Assembly: GCA_964570895.1 (NCBI GenBank)
Contig: CAZMZD010000008.1
Location: 1-60,288 of the forward strand
Direction: 5' to 3'
DNA: 60,288 bases
Source of the DNA: RGIG1918 sp964570895
Lineage (GTDB): Bacteria; Cyanobacteriota; Vampirovibrionia; Gastranaerophilales; Gastranaerophilaceae
Shown: piece by piece, positions 52,500 to 60,288 of the stretch
Layout: each line of letters starts with the position of its first letter
Position numbering within the stretch: position 1 is the first letter of the stretch
The notes under the pieces: generated by a model
Told to the model about the DNA's origin: nothing
Databases searched by the model: none
What the model saw: only the letters and a program-made list of their open reading frames with translations
Program-made: the position numbers and the translations under genes

Positions 52500-53386
52500 G
52501 CTCCACCCCCAAAAATCATTTCAAGAATTGCCATTCGCACAAATACGCCATTTTTTGCTTGCTCTAAAATCAAATTTTTATCGTATTCCTGAAGCACTTT
52601 TTGAGATATCTCAACATCAATGTTCACAGGCCCAGGGTGCATAAGATAAGCTCCTCCAAGCATTTCAGAGCTTTTGATTTGATAATTTTTAATATAGCTT
52701 TCAAAATCAATATTTTCTTCAATACGCTCTTTTTGTATTCTAAGGCACATAACAACATCCGCGCCCTCAAGCGCCTCTTCAAGGGAATTTTCCCAAGTTA
52801 CACCGGATAGCGAACTGTCTTGAAAACAATCTGGTGCCACAGCATAAACATGCGCGCCAAATTTATTTAGAAGCGCAATGTTTGATTTTGCAACGCGCGA
52901 ATGCAAAATATCGCCAACTATGACAATTTTTTTATTTTCCACAGAGTCTAAATATTTTTTCATTGTGAAATAATCAAGAAGCGCTTGAGTAGGGTGAAAA
53001 TCAGAACCTGAGCCTGCATTTATAAAAGACATGTGTGAATTTTGAGTCGCTGTTTCAATTAAATCCGAGGTTTTATTTCTTAAAACAATTCCATCTATTC
53101 CAAGCACTTCAAGGTTATTCAGGGTGTCAACAAAGCTTTCACCCTTGGTGAGCGAGGAAACACTTCCATCAAAATGAAAAACATCCATACCCAAATTTCT
53201 CGCCGCAACTTCAAAGGAAAACCGCGTCCTTGTTGAGTTTTCAAAAAACATAAAGGCAAGTTTTTTATGCGCAAGCAAAACTTCGTAAGGATTTTTTTCA
53301 AAATAACAAGCGCGCGAAACAATTTTTTCAATAGTTTCAGCACTAAGGGACGCTATATTTATCAAATTTTTAATCTTATTTTCCAA
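52493..53386 (-). CDS. pyrB: Aspartate carbamoyltransferase catalytic subunit
   Basis: A 297-residue PyrB. The carbamoyl-phosphate loop FFENSTRTRFSFEVAARNLG, the HPTQALLD segment and the closing MHPGPVN motif are intact. Joins carbamoyl phosphate and aspartate. No regulatory PyrI gene follows. Overlaps pyrE by 11 and pyrC by seven bases. Confidence 0.95.
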   Translation of the reverse strand: MENKIKNLINIASLSAETIEKIVSRACYFEKNPYEVLLAHKKLAFMFFENSTRTRFSFEVAARNLGMDVFHFDGSVSSLTKGESFVDTLNNLEVLGIDGIVLRNKTSDLIETATQNSHMSFINAGSGSDFHPTQALLDYFTMKKYLDSVENKKIVIVGDILHSRVAKSNIALLNKFGAHVYAVAPDCFQDSSLSGVTWENSLEEALEGADVVMCLRIQKERIEENIDFESYIKNYQIKSSEMLGGAYLMHPGPVNIDVEISQKVLQEYDKNLILEQAKNGVFVRMAILEMIFGGGAC

Positions 53387-53942
53387 CTCTGCTCCCCGGT
53401 TTCACAATTTCAATTCCTGCTGCACATAACGGGCAATCTTCCGGTTTATATAAAACAGGTTTCATTTGAATAATTGATGTTATATCAAGCCCCGTCTTGC
53501 CTTCAGACCTATCCACGATACAGCCGACGCCTACAATTTCAGCTTCAAAACTTTTAAGTGCTTCTTTGGTTTCAAAAATCGTTCTGGCAGTTGTAATTAC
53601 ATCTTCAATAATTACAACTCTCTCGCCTTTTTTTAGCGTATATCCGCGCCTTAACTGCATTTCGCCATCTTTTCTTTCAACAAAAAGGTTTCTTTTGCCT
53701 GCTTGTTTTGCAACTTCATACCCAAAAATCACAGCTCCGATTGCTGGCGCAACAATTGTGTCAAACTCAACATTCGAGAGCCTTTTCGCTAGTTCTGCAG
53801 CAAACATTTCAACATACTTTGGATATTGATAAAGTTTTGCACACTGAAAATAAGTATCGCTATGGAGCCCAGAGGTCAAGCAAAAATGCCCCGTTAGCAC
53901 GCCATCTGTTTCTTTTAAAATTTCAAGTGGGTTAAATTCCAT
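53376..53942 (-). CDS. pyrE: Orotate phosphoribosyltransferase
   Basis: A 188-residue PyrE that adds PRPP to orotate. The PRPP motif reads VVIIEDVITTARTIFE, with E-D and TA where D-D and TG are usual. FCLTSGLHSDTYFQCAKLY, APAIGAVIFGYEVAKQ and ERKDGEMQLRRGYTLKKGER are characteristic. Overlaps pyrD and pyrB by 11 bases each. Confidence 0.94.
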   Translation of the reverse strand: MEFNPLEILKETDGVLTGHFCLTSGLHSDTYFQCAKLYQYPKYVEMFAAELAKRLSNVEFDTIVAPAIGAVIFGYEVAKQAGKRNLFVERKDGEMQLRRGYTLKKGERVVIIEDVITTARTIFETKEALKSFEAEIVGVGCIVDRSEGKTGLDITSIIQMKPVLYKPEDCPLCAAGIEIVKPGSRVGK

Positions 53943-54867
53943 CTCGTAATGCCTCCTTTAATTCGCCAAAATTATTAAAATTATGAGTTTTCATAAATTC
54001 TTCAAGCTCTGAAATGATTTTTATTGAAATATCAGGGTTGGTGAAGTTTTCAGTTCCAATTTGAACTAAATCTGCACCGACTGTCACAAATTCAAGGACA
54101 TCAGCGAGCGACGAAATACCGCCAATCCCGATTATTGGTATGTTTACGGCAGATTTAATTCGCTTAACACAAGAAAGCGCGTGCGGTTTGATACATTTTC
54201 CGCTCAAACCGCCCTCAACGAGCGTTTTTTGAACATTCTTGCCTGAAAATTCAAGTTTCAAACCCACCCCTTTTAAAGTGTTAATCGCGCTAATTGCGTC
54301 TGCGCCTGCGTTTTGAGCTGCTTGAGCGAGTTCTTCAATTTTCGTCACGCAAGGGGTAAGCTTAATTATAAGGAAACCTGAAAAAGCTTGCCTTACAAGG
54401 CTCACAAGCTCGTAGAGAGCATTATTATCAGTGCCAAATTCAAGACAACCCGATTTTACATTAGGGCATGAAACATTAACTTCAATTGCGCAAACGCCAG
54501 CAGCCTCTAATTTTTCAGCAACAAAAACATATTCTTCGAGCGAACTTCCCGCAATATTTACAACAAAATTTATATTATTTTTTCGAAGTTCAACAAGTTT
54601 TTCGCTGCAAAATTTTTCAACTCCGACATTTTCAAGCCCAATTCTATTTATCATACCGGCAGTTGTTTCAAAAATTCTCACGCCCTCATTTCCGCTTCTT
54701 GGTTTTTTTGTAATTGCTTTTGTAACAACTGCTCCAAGCCTTGAAACATCAAAAAAATCAGAGTATTCTGTTGCATAACCAAAAGTTCCGCTTGCAGTTA
54801 ATATTGGATTTTTGAAGGAAATTTTTTCAAAATTTTGTCCCGTTAAATCAAAATATTTTATTCCCAT
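53932..54867 (-). CDS. pyrD: Dihydroorotate dehydrogenase, class 1B catalytic subunit
   Basis: A 311-residue FMN enzyme from ATG 54867 (GGAGG four bases upstream). FKNPILTASGTFGYA, TAGMINRIGLENVGVEK, the catalytic Cys in IEVNVSCPNVK, IIKLTPCV, and IIGIGGISSLADVLEFVTVG are intact. It pairs with pyrK (overlap ten bases) to form the NAD-linked 1B type. Confidence 0.95.
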   Translation of the reverse strand: MGIKYFDLTGQNFEKISFKNPILTASGTFGYATEYSDFFDVSRLGAVVTKAITKKPRSGNEGVRIFETTAGMINRIGLENVGVEKFCSEKLVELRKNNINFVVNIAGSSLEEYVFVAEKLEAAGVCAIEVNVSCPNVKSGCLEFGTDNNALYELVSLVRQAFSGFLIIKLTPCVTKIEELAQAAQNAGADAISAINTLKGVGLKLEFSGKNVQKTLVEGGLSGKCIKPHALSCVKRIKSAVNIPIIGIGGISSLADVLEFVTVGADLVQIGTENFTNPDISIKIISELEEFMKTHNFNNFGELKEALRDGI

Positions 54868-55574
54868 ACAACCTCCGAAGCCTTGAACACGGGGCCATTG
54901 TGGCATATTGTCGCATTTTGAATTTCGCCGTTTTTAATAACTTTTATAACGCACCCTTTGCAAACTCCAATTCCGCACGCCATTGTTTTCTCTAGTGCAA
55001 CTTCCGCATCCAGCGCGTGTTTTGAAGAAATTTCAGCAATTTTTTTAAGCACAACTGTTGGCGCGCAAGCATAAATTTTTTCAGGTTTAAATTTTTCAAT
55101 ATATGGCTCAACAAAATCAAGAATTGTTCCGCCATAGCACGCAAAATCGGCACCTAAAATTTCTTCTTCTCTCGATTTAAAACCGGCAATAAAATGGTTT
55201 TCAACCTCACGTACTGCAAGAGTTTCCTTTAAATACAAAAGAGGTGCAACGCCTGCGCCTGCACCAATAATTAAAGATTTTTTATTTTCGATATTGAAAC
55301 CGTTACCAAGAGGAGCTGAAAAATCAACTATATCGCCCGATTTGAGAGAGGACAAATATTTTGTGCCATCGCCTCTCAATTTGAAAATCCCCCTCAAGAC
55401 CCCGTCTTGAAAACCTGCTGCTCCAAAAGGACGGCGCATGGTTTTTGGCGGACATAACACTTGGAAAAATTGTCCTGCAGAAATTTCTGATAATTCACTT
55501 TCAATTTTTATTTCAAAAATTTCTTTCGCAATTTCTTTTATGTTTAAAATTTTTCCTTTAAGATTTTTTTTCAT
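54858..55574 (-). CDS. pyrK: Dihydroorotate dehydrogenase electron-transfer subunit
   Basis: A 238-residue PyrK. FAD part with RRPFGAAG-like segment and GDIVDFSAPLGNGF, NAD part GAGAGVAPLLYLKE, and a C-terminal 2Fe-2S cluster site CGIGVCKGCVIK plus CHNGPVF. Electrons from PyrD reach NAD. First gene of the eight-gene operon; GGAG three bases before ATG 55574. A terminator-like hairpin lies 16 bases upstream. Confidence 0.95.
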   Translation of the reverse strand: MKKNLKGKILNIKEIAKEIFEIKIESELSEISAGQFFQVLCPPKTMRRPFGAAGFQDGVLRGIFKLRGDGTKYLSSLKSGDIVDFSAPLGNGFNIENKKSLIIGAGAGVAPLLYLKETLAVREVENHFIAGFKSREEEILGADFACYGGTILDFVEPYIEKFKPEKIYACAPTVVLKKIAEISSKHALDAEVALEKTMACGIGVCKGCVIKVIKNGEIQNATICHNGPVFKASEVVWE

Positions 55575-55589
55575 ATTCTCCGCATAAAA

Positions 55590-55623
55590 AAAGAGAAAGA
55601 CGAGAACGCCTTTCTCTTTTTTG
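55590..55623 (-). terminator. Attenuator-like terminator before pyrK
   Basis: Minus strand AAAAAAGAGAAAG / CTTTCTCTTTTTTT stem with a ten-base loop, then T-run, ending 16 bases before pyrK ATG. It lies downstream of the consensus promoter 55661-55688, so pyr transcripts must pass it. It could also end transcripts of the GH13 gene upstream. Confidence 0.75.
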
Positions 55624-55629
55624 TATTAT

Positions 55630-55653
55630 TTAACTTTTAGTAAACTTTATCAT
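55630..55653 (-). other. Possible pyr leader peptide ORF
   Basis: ATG at 55653 opens a seven-codon ORF (MIKFTKS) ending at 55630, seven bases before the hairpin. Its ATG falls at the predicted transcription start (about 55653-55654) and has no Shine-Dalgarno, so it would be leaderless. Confidence 0.3.
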
Positions 55654-55660
55654 ACTTTTC

Positions 55661-55688
55661 ATTATAGGTCTTTAAATTTGTTTGTCAA
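55661..55688 (-). promoter_or_regulatory. Consensus sigma-70 promoter of the pyr operon
   Basis: TTGACA (55688-55683), a 16-base spacer and TATAAT (55666-55661) on the minus strand, just after the GH13 gene and before the hairpin and pyrK. Confidence 0.75.
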
Positions 55689-55694
55689 AAAAAT

Positions 55695-57548
55695 TTAACT
55701 TTCCTTAAATATCGCTATTTCGTAAGGTTTTAAGTGGCAAATATCCCATGCTTCAACATCATTATTAAGATTTGAAATAACTTTTTTCCATGCCAAATTT
55801 TCAGAATTTTGAGGAAGCGCAAAATATAAATCGTCGCTTGAGCCTGAAATTGCAACATAAAAGCGCGTGTTATCACATTTTGCAAGATAGCCCAAAAATT
55901 GATTTTGATATTCTTTAAAATCTGAAATTTCGCTTGCAGAAGCTGAAAAATATTTTCTTTGCCAATTTTGCGGTTCATATTCTTTTCTAAAATTCAGCGC
56001 TATTTGCCAAAAATCAAAAATTTCTTTTAATTTTGGATTTTTTTCAATACTTGAAAAATCAAGGTAATTTATGTCTGAATCATCTTGATATGAGTCTGAT
56101 TTGCCTTGTTTTGTGTGCCCGATAAGATCGCCAATTTGAAGCATTGGAGTGCCAGACGAGAGAGTTAAAAGCAAAATTTGTTTTTTAATTGAGCGCATTT
56201 GTGCAAGCGTGTCGCCAAAATGATCCCCGCAAATTTCCCAGCCGTCTTTATAATATGTGTTCAAATCGCGCAGGGTGAGCCCGTCATGAGAAGCAATGTA
56301 ATTTATGGCACGGGTTTTGTTTTCGTATATTTGCTTCGAACCTTCTGTTAAATTATAGATGGCTTCAGGGTTCACTTCATTTGGCCTGATTGTTGAGCTT
56401 CTAATGACATTTCTTGCAACGTCATTCCATTCATACACAAATTCCGGAAATTTGCCAAGCGCATAATTGCCTTTCCCGCCACACGTCCAAGGCTCTGTGA
56501 TAAAAATAACACCATCTGTTGTTCCATCTGAAACTTTTATGCCGCGCTTTTCAAGAAGGTTTGGAAGATTTGCAAAAAGCGAGGTTTTATTGTCGTAGAT
56601 AGCTTCGCCAATACTTGACGTATCCATAAGCGCAAGCCCTAAATCAAAGCGGAAAGCGTCAACCCCAAGATTTGCAAAATATGCAAGCGAATCTGCAACT
56701 AAATTCCAAACAGCAGGGTTTGTCATATTAACATCATTTCCACAACAAGAATGATTTAAAAAATTGCCGAGCTCGTCAAATTTGTAGTAATTTTCGCCAT
56801 CGATAAGCCGAAGCGATGCATTATTTGCGGTGTGGTTATACACCATATCCATACAAACTTTAATTCCGCATTTATGAAACTCGTTTATCATATCTTGAAA
56901 TTCAGAGAGCATATCAGCCGATGTTTCAGATTTAAAATATTTTTTCAAAAATGCAAAATAACTAAGCGGCATATAGCCCCAATAGTTTGAATTATCATCA
57001 AAATCATTGAGCGGCAAAAATTCAATCATAGTAATTCCAAGCTCTTGAATTTTCTTCGCATATTTTGCAGCCGCATAGCAAGTTCCTGCAAATTCAAGCC
57101 CAGAGTTTATAGTTAAATCTTTAATATGAACCTCCCCAATCACTTCATCTGCTATAGAGCGAGCAGAAATTGGAGTTACAATTTTTGGTTCATATAAGAA
57201 AAATTCAGATTTAATTTGATAATTTTTGAGGGTTTTATTATAGCTTAAAGCGCACGCCCAAGGGTCATACGCAAGGCGAGCTTCATCGAAAAACCTGCCC
57301 TTGCCAAAAACCCTATACGCATAATAAAAAGGTTTATGCAAATTAAAAAGAGCGTATTTTTTAATCGAAGTTTCCCAAACATTATCTTCTGATTTTTTCA
57401 AAGGAAAAGTGGCAAGAGCCTCTTCGTCTGTTGGATTTTCAAAAATCTCAAGCACGATGGAACTTGCCCCCGCTGAATACAATCTGAAATCGACTGCATT
57501 TGTGGCGGGGTTAAATGTTGCGCCAAGTTTTTTGTTTATCTCTGCCAT
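55695..57548 (-). CDS. GH13 glycogen/starch debranching-type hydrolase (pullulanase/isoamylase-like)
   Basis: A 617-residue enzyme. A CBM48-like N-terminus (about 8-95, TNAVDFRLYSAGASSIVLEI) precedes the (beta/alpha)8 core: EVHIKDLT, VCMDMVYNHT, catalytic GVDAFRFDLG (nucleophile Asp), VIFITEPW (acid Glu), INYIASHDGLT (transition-state Asp). It should cleave alpha-1,6 branches. No signal peptide, so cytoplasmic glycogen turnover is likely. Overlaps the DUF1015 gene by 13 bases. GlgX-like versus pullulanase cannot be settled. Confidence 0.85.
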   Translation of the reverse strand: MAEINKKLGATFNPATNAVDFRLYSAGASSIVLEIFENPTDEEALATFPLKKSEDNVWETSIKKYALFNLHKPFYYAYRVFGKGRFFDEARLAYDPWACALSYNKTLKNYQIKSEFFLYEPKIVTPISARSIADEVIGEVHIKDLTINSGLEFAGTCYAAAKYAKKIQELGITMIEFLPLNDFDDNSNYWGYMPLSYFAFLKKYFKSETSADMLSEFQDMINEFHKCGIKVCMDMVYNHTANNASLRLIDGENYYKFDELGNFLNHSCCGNDVNMTNPAVWNLVADSLAYFANLGVDAFRFDLGLALMDTSSIGEAIYDNKTSLFANLPNLLEKRGIKVSDGTTDGVIFITEPWTCGGKGNYALGKFPEFVYEWNDVARNVIRSSTIRPNEVNPEAIYNLTEGSKQIYENKTRAINYIASHDGLTLRDLNTYYKDGWEICGDHFGDTLAQMRSIKKQILLLTLSSGTPMLQIGDLIGHTKQGKSDSYQDDSDINYLDFSSIEKNPKLKEIFDFWQIALNFRKEYEPQNWQRKYFSASASEISDFKEYQNQFLGYLAKCDNTRFYVAISGSSDDLYFALPQNSENLAWKKVISNLNNDVEAWDICHLKPYEIAIFKES

Positions 57549-58810
57549 AGAGGGTTAATTACGACTCCACTTAATAATTTTGGATAGAAATATGTTGATT
57601 TTTGAGGCATTTTATAGCCTGCGCCTGAAATTTCGCGGATAGTTTCCATTTTAGGATAAGCCATAATAAAGCTTGCTTCCGCAGTGCCCATGTCAATTGC
57701 TTCAAACGCTTCTGCTTCTTGTTTCAAATATTTAATTCCGACTTGCCCCATTTGTTCTTCTTTTGTATAGCCCAATTCTTTTGTGATAATTAATTGGTGA
57801 AGAACAGTCAAATCAAGCTTTTTCAAAACATCCGGAGCTTCAACTTTGTCAAGCGCTTCCGGTTTTAATTTCAAGATGAAAAATTTATTAACATTTTTCA
57901 TGTAAAGCCCTGTTGTGATTTGCTTTTGGTTTTCTTCCTCAATTTTTGCAAGGAATTTAGCCTTCACATCATTTTTATTTTCAGAATTAAATATCATTTC
58001 TTCGATGTCATAATATTTTTTAACACCTTCGATTAAAACATAAGGCTCAACCCATTTTGTTATTATTCTGTGGGTTGGGAAAATGATTAAGTTATCATCT
58101 GAAAGATTTGTGAAATAGCTCATCACATATTGTGCTTCAGGGTTTGTATTAATTTTTGAATAGTTCATTGCGGTTTCGTATCTGTGGTGACCGTCCGCAA
58201 TCAAAAGAATTTTGTCTTCCATATTTTTTTGAATTAGTTCGATATCATTTTCATCATCAACAATCCAAACAAGGTTTTGAACCCCTTTGTCGTCTGTCGT
58301 ATCGATTAAAGGTTTTGTTTGCATAATTTTTTCGCCAACAACCTTATCGATTGTTTGCTCTTTATCTTCATACACCATAAAAACTTGCGACAAGTTGGCT
58401 TGAACTTCGCTCATGAGCTTTAACCTGTCTGCTTTTGGGCCACCCATCGTAAATTCATGCGGAAGAACTTTGCCGGAGTCAAAAGTTTCGATTTTATTTC
58501 TTGCAATAAAGCCGCGGCGCGAAACGTGCCTGCCCCCTTCTGTCACATAATTTTGAACAATGTACAAAATGCAAGGTTTTTCAGTTTCTTTTAATACACC
58601 TTCTTTTAACCAAGCGTCAAAATCGCGTTTTGCGCTTTTGTATCTATCTTCTTCATTTGAAAGGATTAAGCGCACAAAGTTGTATGGCGAGCGCGCATAT
58701 AATTCGCTTTGATATTCAGAACTTATGACGTCGTATGGCGGCGCAATTACATCGTCCATTTTAACTTTGTCTTGATTATAAATAATTGCATTAATCGGTT
58801 TAATTTCCAC
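57536..58810 (-). CDS. DUF1015 family protein
   Basis: About 424 residues from GTG 58810 (AAGGAG eight bases upstream). Matches DUF1015: APPYDVIS near the start, ARSPYNFVRLIL, RRGFIARNKIE, a HEFTMGGPKADRL segment, LLIADGHHRYETAM (conserved) and a PTHRIITKW stretch. Widespread; function unknown, proposed to relate to serine or amino-acid metabolism in some contexts. Overlaps the GH13 gene by 13 bases. Confidence 0.88.
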   Translation of the reverse strand: MEIKPINAIIYNQDKVKMDDVIAPPYDVISSEYQSELYARSPYNFVRLILSNEEDRYKSAKRDFDAWLKEGVLKETEKPCILYIVQNYVTEGGRHVSRRGFIARNKIETFDSGKVLPHEFTMGGPKADRLKLMSEVQANLSQVFMVYEDKEQTIDKVVGEKIMQTKPLIDTTDDKGVQNLVWIVDDENDIELIQKNMEDKILLIADGHHRYETAMNYSKINTNPEAQYVMSYFTNLSDDNLIIFPTHRIITKWVEPYVLIEGVKKYYDIEEMIFNSENKNDVKAKFLAKIEEENQKQITTGLYMKNVNKFFILKLKPEALDKVEAPDVLKKLDLTVLHQLIITKELGYTKEEQMGQVGIKYLKQEAEAFEAIDMGTAEASFIMAYPKMETIREISGAGYKMPQKSTYFYPKLLSGVVINPLWQR

Positions 58811-58867
58811 TTTTATATCTCCTTGTAATCTACATGTATTATACATTTTTCAGCAGTTTCAAGGTAG

Positions 58868-58940
58868 TTTGTTAAGTTTTGTAACAAAATAAAATGAATT
58901 TGCAATTTTTATATCGATATATACTTTATATATATGTAAG
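58868..58940 (+). promoter_or_regulatory. Promoter of small RNA A with HLR1-like box
   Basis: 58868-58885 reads TTTGTTAA-GT-TTTGTAAC, the complement form of HLR1 with one mismatch; TTGCAA follows at 58900-58905 and a 23-base TATATACT...TGTAAG block at 58918-58940 is identical to 39693-39715 on the other strand. From TGTAACAAAAT to the block the spacing is 27 bases in both copies. Confidence 0.6.
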
Positions 58941-59058
58941 ACATAAACAAAGAAACAAACAAAGAATTCATAAAATCGCACTTCACACTAACCTTCACTT
59001 CACAAGAGAGACTACTGAAAAGTATTCTAGGGGCATTTTAAAAAATGCTCTTTTTTTT
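58940..59058 (+). ncRNA. Candidate small RNA A (paired with 39590-39693)
   Basis: Plus-strand unit of about 118 bases in the gap between DUF1015 and yebC; no plus-strand gene follows, so it is not a leader. A-rich start, a CACTTCACACTAACCTTCAC pyrimidine-rich stretch with TAACCTTC at 58989-58996, and an intrinsic terminator (GGGCATTTT / AAAATGCTC then eight T, 59030-59058). Homologous promoter and motif spacing with small RNA B. Confidence 0.65.
59030..59058 (+). terminator. Intrinsic terminator of small RNA A
   Basis: GGGCATTTT / AAAATGCTC stem followed by eight T on the plus strand; no protein gene on that strand precedes it within several kb. Confidence 0.8.
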
Positions 59059-59180
59059 GCCTAAATTTCGGGTCGGGTCGTTAGAATTTGAGAGAATAAT
59101 CTCTTGGTATTCTGCTTTATCAATGTTAAGCCCCGTGATTTTGATTTCTCTTTTTTTCTTTTTTGGCTTATTTTCCATAA

Positions 59181-59927
59181 TTAGCCAAGTTCCTCTAAGA
59201 TCTCATCAGTTATATCAAAATTCGCATAAACATTTTGAACGTCGTCATGCTCTTCGAGCCTGTCAATTAGTTTTAAAATTTGTTCAGCTTTTGTTTTATC
59301 CGTAATTTCAATAGTGTTATCAGGAATTTTAGTAACTTCTGAAGTGAGTTCTTTATAGCCTAAATCCGCAAGGGCGAGGGTGATACGTTCTAAATCTTCC
59401 GGTTTTGTTGTGATTACTATATTTTCGTCATCAGCCTCAATGTCAAGCGCGTCAAGGGAAATGGCGTCTTCAAAAAGCTTATCAAAATCTGTATCGAGAG
59501 AGTATTTAATTTGCCCTAAAGTTTTGAACATCCAACCAACACAGCCTGTTTCACCAAGGTTTCCGCCAAATTTTGTGAAATAGCTTCTAACGTCGCCTGC
59601 TGTTCTGTTCCTGTTTTCTGTCATGGCTTCAACAACCACTGCAACGCCTGACGGGCCGTATCCTTCGTATGTAATTTCTTCGTAATTGTCAGAAGTGTCG
59701 CCCCCTAGGCCTTTTTGGATAGCACGTTTAATGTTATCGTTTGGAAGCCCGCCTGCTTTAGCTTTTTCAATTGCGGTTCTAAGCCTGAAATTGCCGTTAG
59801 GGTCGCCCCCGCCGAGCTTTGTTGCAACAATAATTTCACGAGAAAATTTTGTGAACACAACACCGCGCGCAGCGTCTGTTTTAGCTTTTTTATGTTTAAT
59901 GGTTGACCACTTTGAATGTCCTGACAT
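59181..59927 (-). CDS. yebC: YebC/TACO1 family translation/regulatory protein
   Basis: A 248-residue YebC. The start MSGHSKWSTIKHKKAKTDAA, then REIIVATKLGGGDPNGNFRL, RAIQKGLGG, YEGYGPSGVAVVVEAMTENR and FTKFGGNLGETGCVGWMF are diagnostic. YebC-type proteins bind DNA as regulators or help ribosomes through difficult sequences. Normal length, intact. Confidence 0.97.
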   Translation of the reverse strand: MSGHSKWSTIKHKKAKTDAARGVVFTKFSREIIVATKLGGGDPNGNFRLRTAIEKAKAGGLPNDNIKRAIQKGLGGDTSDNYEEITYEGYGPSGVAVVVEAMTENRNRTAGDVRSYFTKFGGNLGETGCVGWMFKTLGQIKYSLDTDFDKLFEDAISLDALDIEADDENIVITTKPEDLERITLALADLGYKELTSEVTKIPDNTIEITDKTKAEQILKLIDRLEEHDDVQNVYANFDITDEILEELG

Positions 59928-60288
59928 ATATACCTCATTTGATTTTCTATAAGATTATTTTAGCAGATTAATAAGATGTGTAAAATGGAAATTTTTGGGG
60001 AGTGTTATTTGATTCATGTTTTATATTATTAAAGCAAAACTCCAAGTTGTGATTATCCATATTTTTGTTGTTAGGTAAGTATACACAACCTTCGGGCTTG
60101 TTTTGACATCTTGCCAATCAATGCAACATGACGTTCATTTTTTACTCTTTCATTTTTCTTTCTTTGACACTCAAGCGCCGTAACGCAAAGAAAGAAAAAT
60201 GAAACAAAAAGAAAGAAACATGGGCTCTTGTTCGGTTCCTGCCATTTTTCAAATTTTTATCTCAGAAATCGCAGTCGAGCTTTTGCGA
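59928..60288. repeat. Non-coding end region with a 19-bp inverted repeat
   Basis: No gene is seen. Arms 60148-60166 and 60186-60204 are perfect reverse complements (CATTTTTCTTTCTTTG-type, 19 bases) around a 19-base loop. Further A/G-rich AAGAAAG copies follow. The dispersed TTTTTCAAATTTTTATC motif lies at 60245-60261. Confidence 0.7.

Noticed and set aside
55590..55694. PyrR-binding attenuator before pyrK
   Set aside because: The leader between promoter and hairpin is only about 30 bases and shows no PyrR-type anti-antiterminator loop.
59045..59305. Plus-strand frame of 86 codons after small RNA A
   Set aside because: It begins inside the terminator and runs antisense into yebC; no Shine-Dalgarno.
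1..60288. CRISPR arrays, tRNA and rRNA genes
   Set aside because: No regularly spaced repeats and no cloverleaf or rRNA-like segments were found by eye; a tRNA scan was not possible.

Overview
The window looks like a chromosomal segment of a low-GC, Gram-negative, non-photosynthetic relative of cyanobacteria, most likely a gut Gastranaerophilales (Melainabacteria/Vampirovibrionia). The evidence is a very RpaB/Ycf27-like orphan response regulator (10681-11427), a DUF3326 protein otherwise typical of cyanobacteria and plastids, LPS-type genes (a GmhA-like isomerase, a heptosyltransferase) and no photosynthesis genes. The taxonomic call is inference from gene content only.

Layout. 1-1263: edge of a mobile or phage-like region (truncated gene, DUF1353 protein, a small toxin-antitoxin-like pair on the minus strand with a perfect sigma-70 promoter). 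1375-5800: YitT transporter-like protein, a TolC channel fused to a periplasmic-binding domain, and a divergent TetR regulator. 5839-7572: a compact four-gene operon of a His-rich secreted protein, a single-pass membrane protein, an ECF sigma factor and a Spy/CpxP/CnrX-like periplasmic protein, preceded by an ECF-type promoter. 7589-12034: GmhA-like isomerase, ankyrin protein, Pro/Ser-rich surface protein, RpaB, M14 amidase. 12031-19836: minus-strand housekeeping block (ispD, thiL, aroQ, ribD, CpaE-like ATPase, ruvB, CbpA-like DnaJ, heptosyltransferase). 20069-28941: plus-strand block (grpE-dnaJ, secreted proteins, methyltransferase, phosphohexomutase-like enzyme, speD, rimI, bioY). 28941-32159: repeat-rich region around a DUF3326 gene and two lineage-type proteins. 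32199-45062: TPR protein, GAF/HD-GYP protein, lysS, metG, tpiA, RNase HIII, phosphohexomutase, sugar isomerase, gpsA. 45300-46433: HEAT-like protein. 46538-55574: eight overlapping genes giving complete de novo UMP synthesis (pyrK-pyrD-pyrE-pyrB-pyrC-pyrF-carA-carB in transcription order) behind a promoter and an attenuator-like terminator. 55695-59927: GH13 glycogen/starch debranching-type enzyme, DUF1015, YebC. 59928-60288: non-coding with a 19-bp inverted repeat.

Strongest unexplained signals. (1) Two orphan transcription units, 39590-39765 (minus) and 58868-59058 (plus), have homologous promoters, a shared CU-rich motif at almost the same distance, and intrinsic terminators; one promoter carries an exact match to the cyanobacterial RpaB box HLR1 and the other a one-mismatch version. 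They look like an undescribed RpaB-linked small RNA family. (2) CarA has lost both the catalytic Cys (now Ser245) and His (now Leu329) of its glutaminase, suggesting ammonia-dependent carbamoyl-phosphate synthesis. (3) A CnrYXH-like ECF signalling operon. (4) A candidate attenuator with a seven-residue, nearly leaderless leader ORF for the pyr operon.
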